DNA from: an uncultured Parvibacter sp.
GTDB lineage: Bacteria; Actinomycetota; Coriobacteriia; Coriobacteriales; Eggerthellaceae
Assembly: GCA_910587945.1 (NCBI GenBank)
Contig: CAJUNI010000094.1
Location: forward strand, 1 to 6,167
DNA: 6,167 nt
Reading direction: 5' to 3'
Numbering within the stretch: position 1 is the first letter of the stretch; every line of letters starts with the position of its first letter. The position numbers were made by a program, and so were the translations under genes. Of the stretch, positions 5,274-6,167 are shown in pieces. The notes under the pieces are model-generated. The model was not told the DNA's origin, made no database searches, and saw only the letters and a list, made by a program, of their open reading frames with translations.

Positions 5274-6167
5274 TTACTTCTTGTCGGTCTCTTCGCTGCT
5301 GCTTTCGCGCACCACGGCCGCTTCCACGGAGTCAAGAAGCTCTTCCCGCGAACCAATGCCCATCTTCCGATAAATGTTATAGACATGGGTTTTTACGGTA
5401 TGGCTCGAAATGCAGAGCTTGTTTTGAATGTGTTCGACCCCGCGCCCTTTGGCGAGCAGCATAAAGACTTCGGTTTCTCGTGCCGATAAACCAGCCTGGC
5501 GTGCCACCGTATCGCAGCGCTGCTTCCAATGGCCTACAGTGGCATTTTCTTCTTCGGAGACGGGGGTTGCAGCTAGATTATCTTCCTGGCCCGCCAAGGG
5601 AGACACCGAGGCAAAGGTTACAAACAGAGCCAGCATAACTACCAACGCCAATGCGGCGGCTGACAACATGGCGTAGTCCATGATGCCTGAAGAGGTGGCA
5701 ATCAATCCCACAATATGGCCCCCGGCCATCCCCAGATAGAGGAAGGCTTGGCACGTTGCGGCTAAATAGACCCGGGAAGCGTGATTGCGCTCAGCCAAGG
5801 TAAGGGCCAAATCGAGGTCCACCGACTCAAAGAACACATAGCAACCCAGCACTAATAAGTTGCAGGCGACGGCAGGGATACCTTGCAAGAATGACATTGG
5901 GATAAGGGCAATGATGAGCACGGGGAAGAGTAGGCGGAAACTACCCGCTTGTTCGATGCGCTTACTCAAGAAACGAATGCATAGCCACGCGGTGAAGGCA
6001 CCCAGCAAAAGCATGACGGCAATACCACTATAGAGCGCTTCGCTTCCTGCAAGTTGGGTGGTAGAGCCGATGCCCAGACCAAAGACCACTCCATAGGCCA
6101 CCGCAATGGCCATAAAAGAGGGCCGCCATCGCGCGCGTTCACGGGACTCTTGGAGCGGAACAAAGGC
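5274..6167 (-). CDS. LuxR/GerE-type transcriptional regulator with membrane-spanning N-terminus, 5' partial
   Basis: The frame stays open to the window edge with no in-frame ATG, GTG or TTG in the 18 codons before the Met at 6113, so the true start lies outside and 297 residues are visible. Counting from that Met, about six hydrophobic segments occur (2-22, 27-48, 59-78, 80-96, 115-139, 146-171). Upstream of them the sequence RARWRPSF resembles the linker in the middle of a 12-helix, transporter-like domain. A charged linker (172-208) leads to a GerE helix-turn-helix at 209-266 (DNA 5316-5489). This has LSARETEVFMLLAKGRG, then ISSHTVKTHVYNIYRKMGI and SREELLD. This architecture, a membrane domain fused to a C-terminal LuxR DNA-binding domain, belongs to a regulator family abundant in Eggerthellaceae, whose members are thought to couple a membrane signal to local gene control. 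The ligand and targets are unknown. It converges on the FHA gene, so its targets more likely lie to its other side, outside the window. Confidence 0.92.
   Translation of the reverse strand, partial: AFVPLQESRERARWRPSFMAIAVAYGVVFGLGIGSTTQLAGSEALYSGIAVMLLLGAFTAWLCIRFLSKRIEQAGSFRLLFPVLIIALIPMSFLQGIPAVACNLLVLGCYVFFESVDLDLALTLAERNHASRVYLAATCQAFLYLGMAGGHIVGLIATSSGIMDYAMLSAAALALVVMLALFVTFASVSPLAGQEDNLAATPVSEEENATVGHWKQRCDTVARQAGLSARETEVFMLLAKGRGVEHIQNKLCISSHTVKTHVYNIYRKMGIGSREELLDSVEAAVVRESSSEETDKK

Noticed and set aside
5184..5489. 101-codon plus-strand frame opposite the LuxR helix-turn-helix
   Set aside because: It lies antisense to a clearly recognised GerE domain and has no support of its own.

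Overview
The window looks like a chromosomal segment from a member of the class Coriobacteriia, most likely family Eggerthellaceae. The best evidence is the gene at the right edge: a run of membrane helices followed by a C-terminal LuxR/GerE helix-turn-helix, with the ARETEV...KTH..NIYRKMG signature of a regulator family greatly expanded in that group. Base composition looks moderate, roughly mid-50s percent GC by eye, lower than Eggerthella itself. A lower-GC relative such as Cryptobacterium is possible, but that is a guess. Nothing in the window marks it as a phage, plasmid, CRISPR or insertion-sequence region.

Layout. (1) Positions 1-1056, + strand: the C-terminal three quarters of a MATE-family efflux protein. 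It is interrupted by an in-frame TGA at 679-681, so it is a probable pseudogene or contains a sequencing error. (2) Positions 1057-1143: a short gap with a TATAAT-like -10 box, a TTCCA-N7-TGGAA inverted repeat and a very strong Shine-Dalgarno sequence. (3) Positions 1144-2166: an exported or membrane-anchored protein of unknown family, with a Pro-Glu stalk and a roughly 140-residue C-terminal domain. (4) Positions 2163-4046: a membrane Ser/Thr protein kinase overlapping the previous gene by 4 bases. (5) Positions 4047-4205: a 159-base gap holding a degenerate 17-bp tandem repeat. (6) Positions 4206-5168: a protein with a new-looking N-terminal region and a C-terminal FHA-like domain. (7) Positions 5169-5273: a convergent gap rich in hairpins. 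(8) Positions 5274-6167, - strand: the LuxR-type membrane regulator, cut by the window edge.

The main biological story is genes 3-5. A surface-facing protein, a membrane-embedded kinase and an FHA phosphothreonine-reader-like protein sit in one orientation, and the first two are translationally coupled. This is a plausible phosphosignalling module. The surface protein could sense or be a target, the kinase would phosphorylate, and the FHA protein would read phosphothreonine. No PP2C-type phosphatase is visible in the window. Both signalling proteins are divergent: the kinase has Thr in place of the catalytic-loop Lys and lacks the first glycine of the glycine loop, and the FHA domain lacks the usual GR arginine and has His where Asn is typical. 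The assignment of a joint function is inference.
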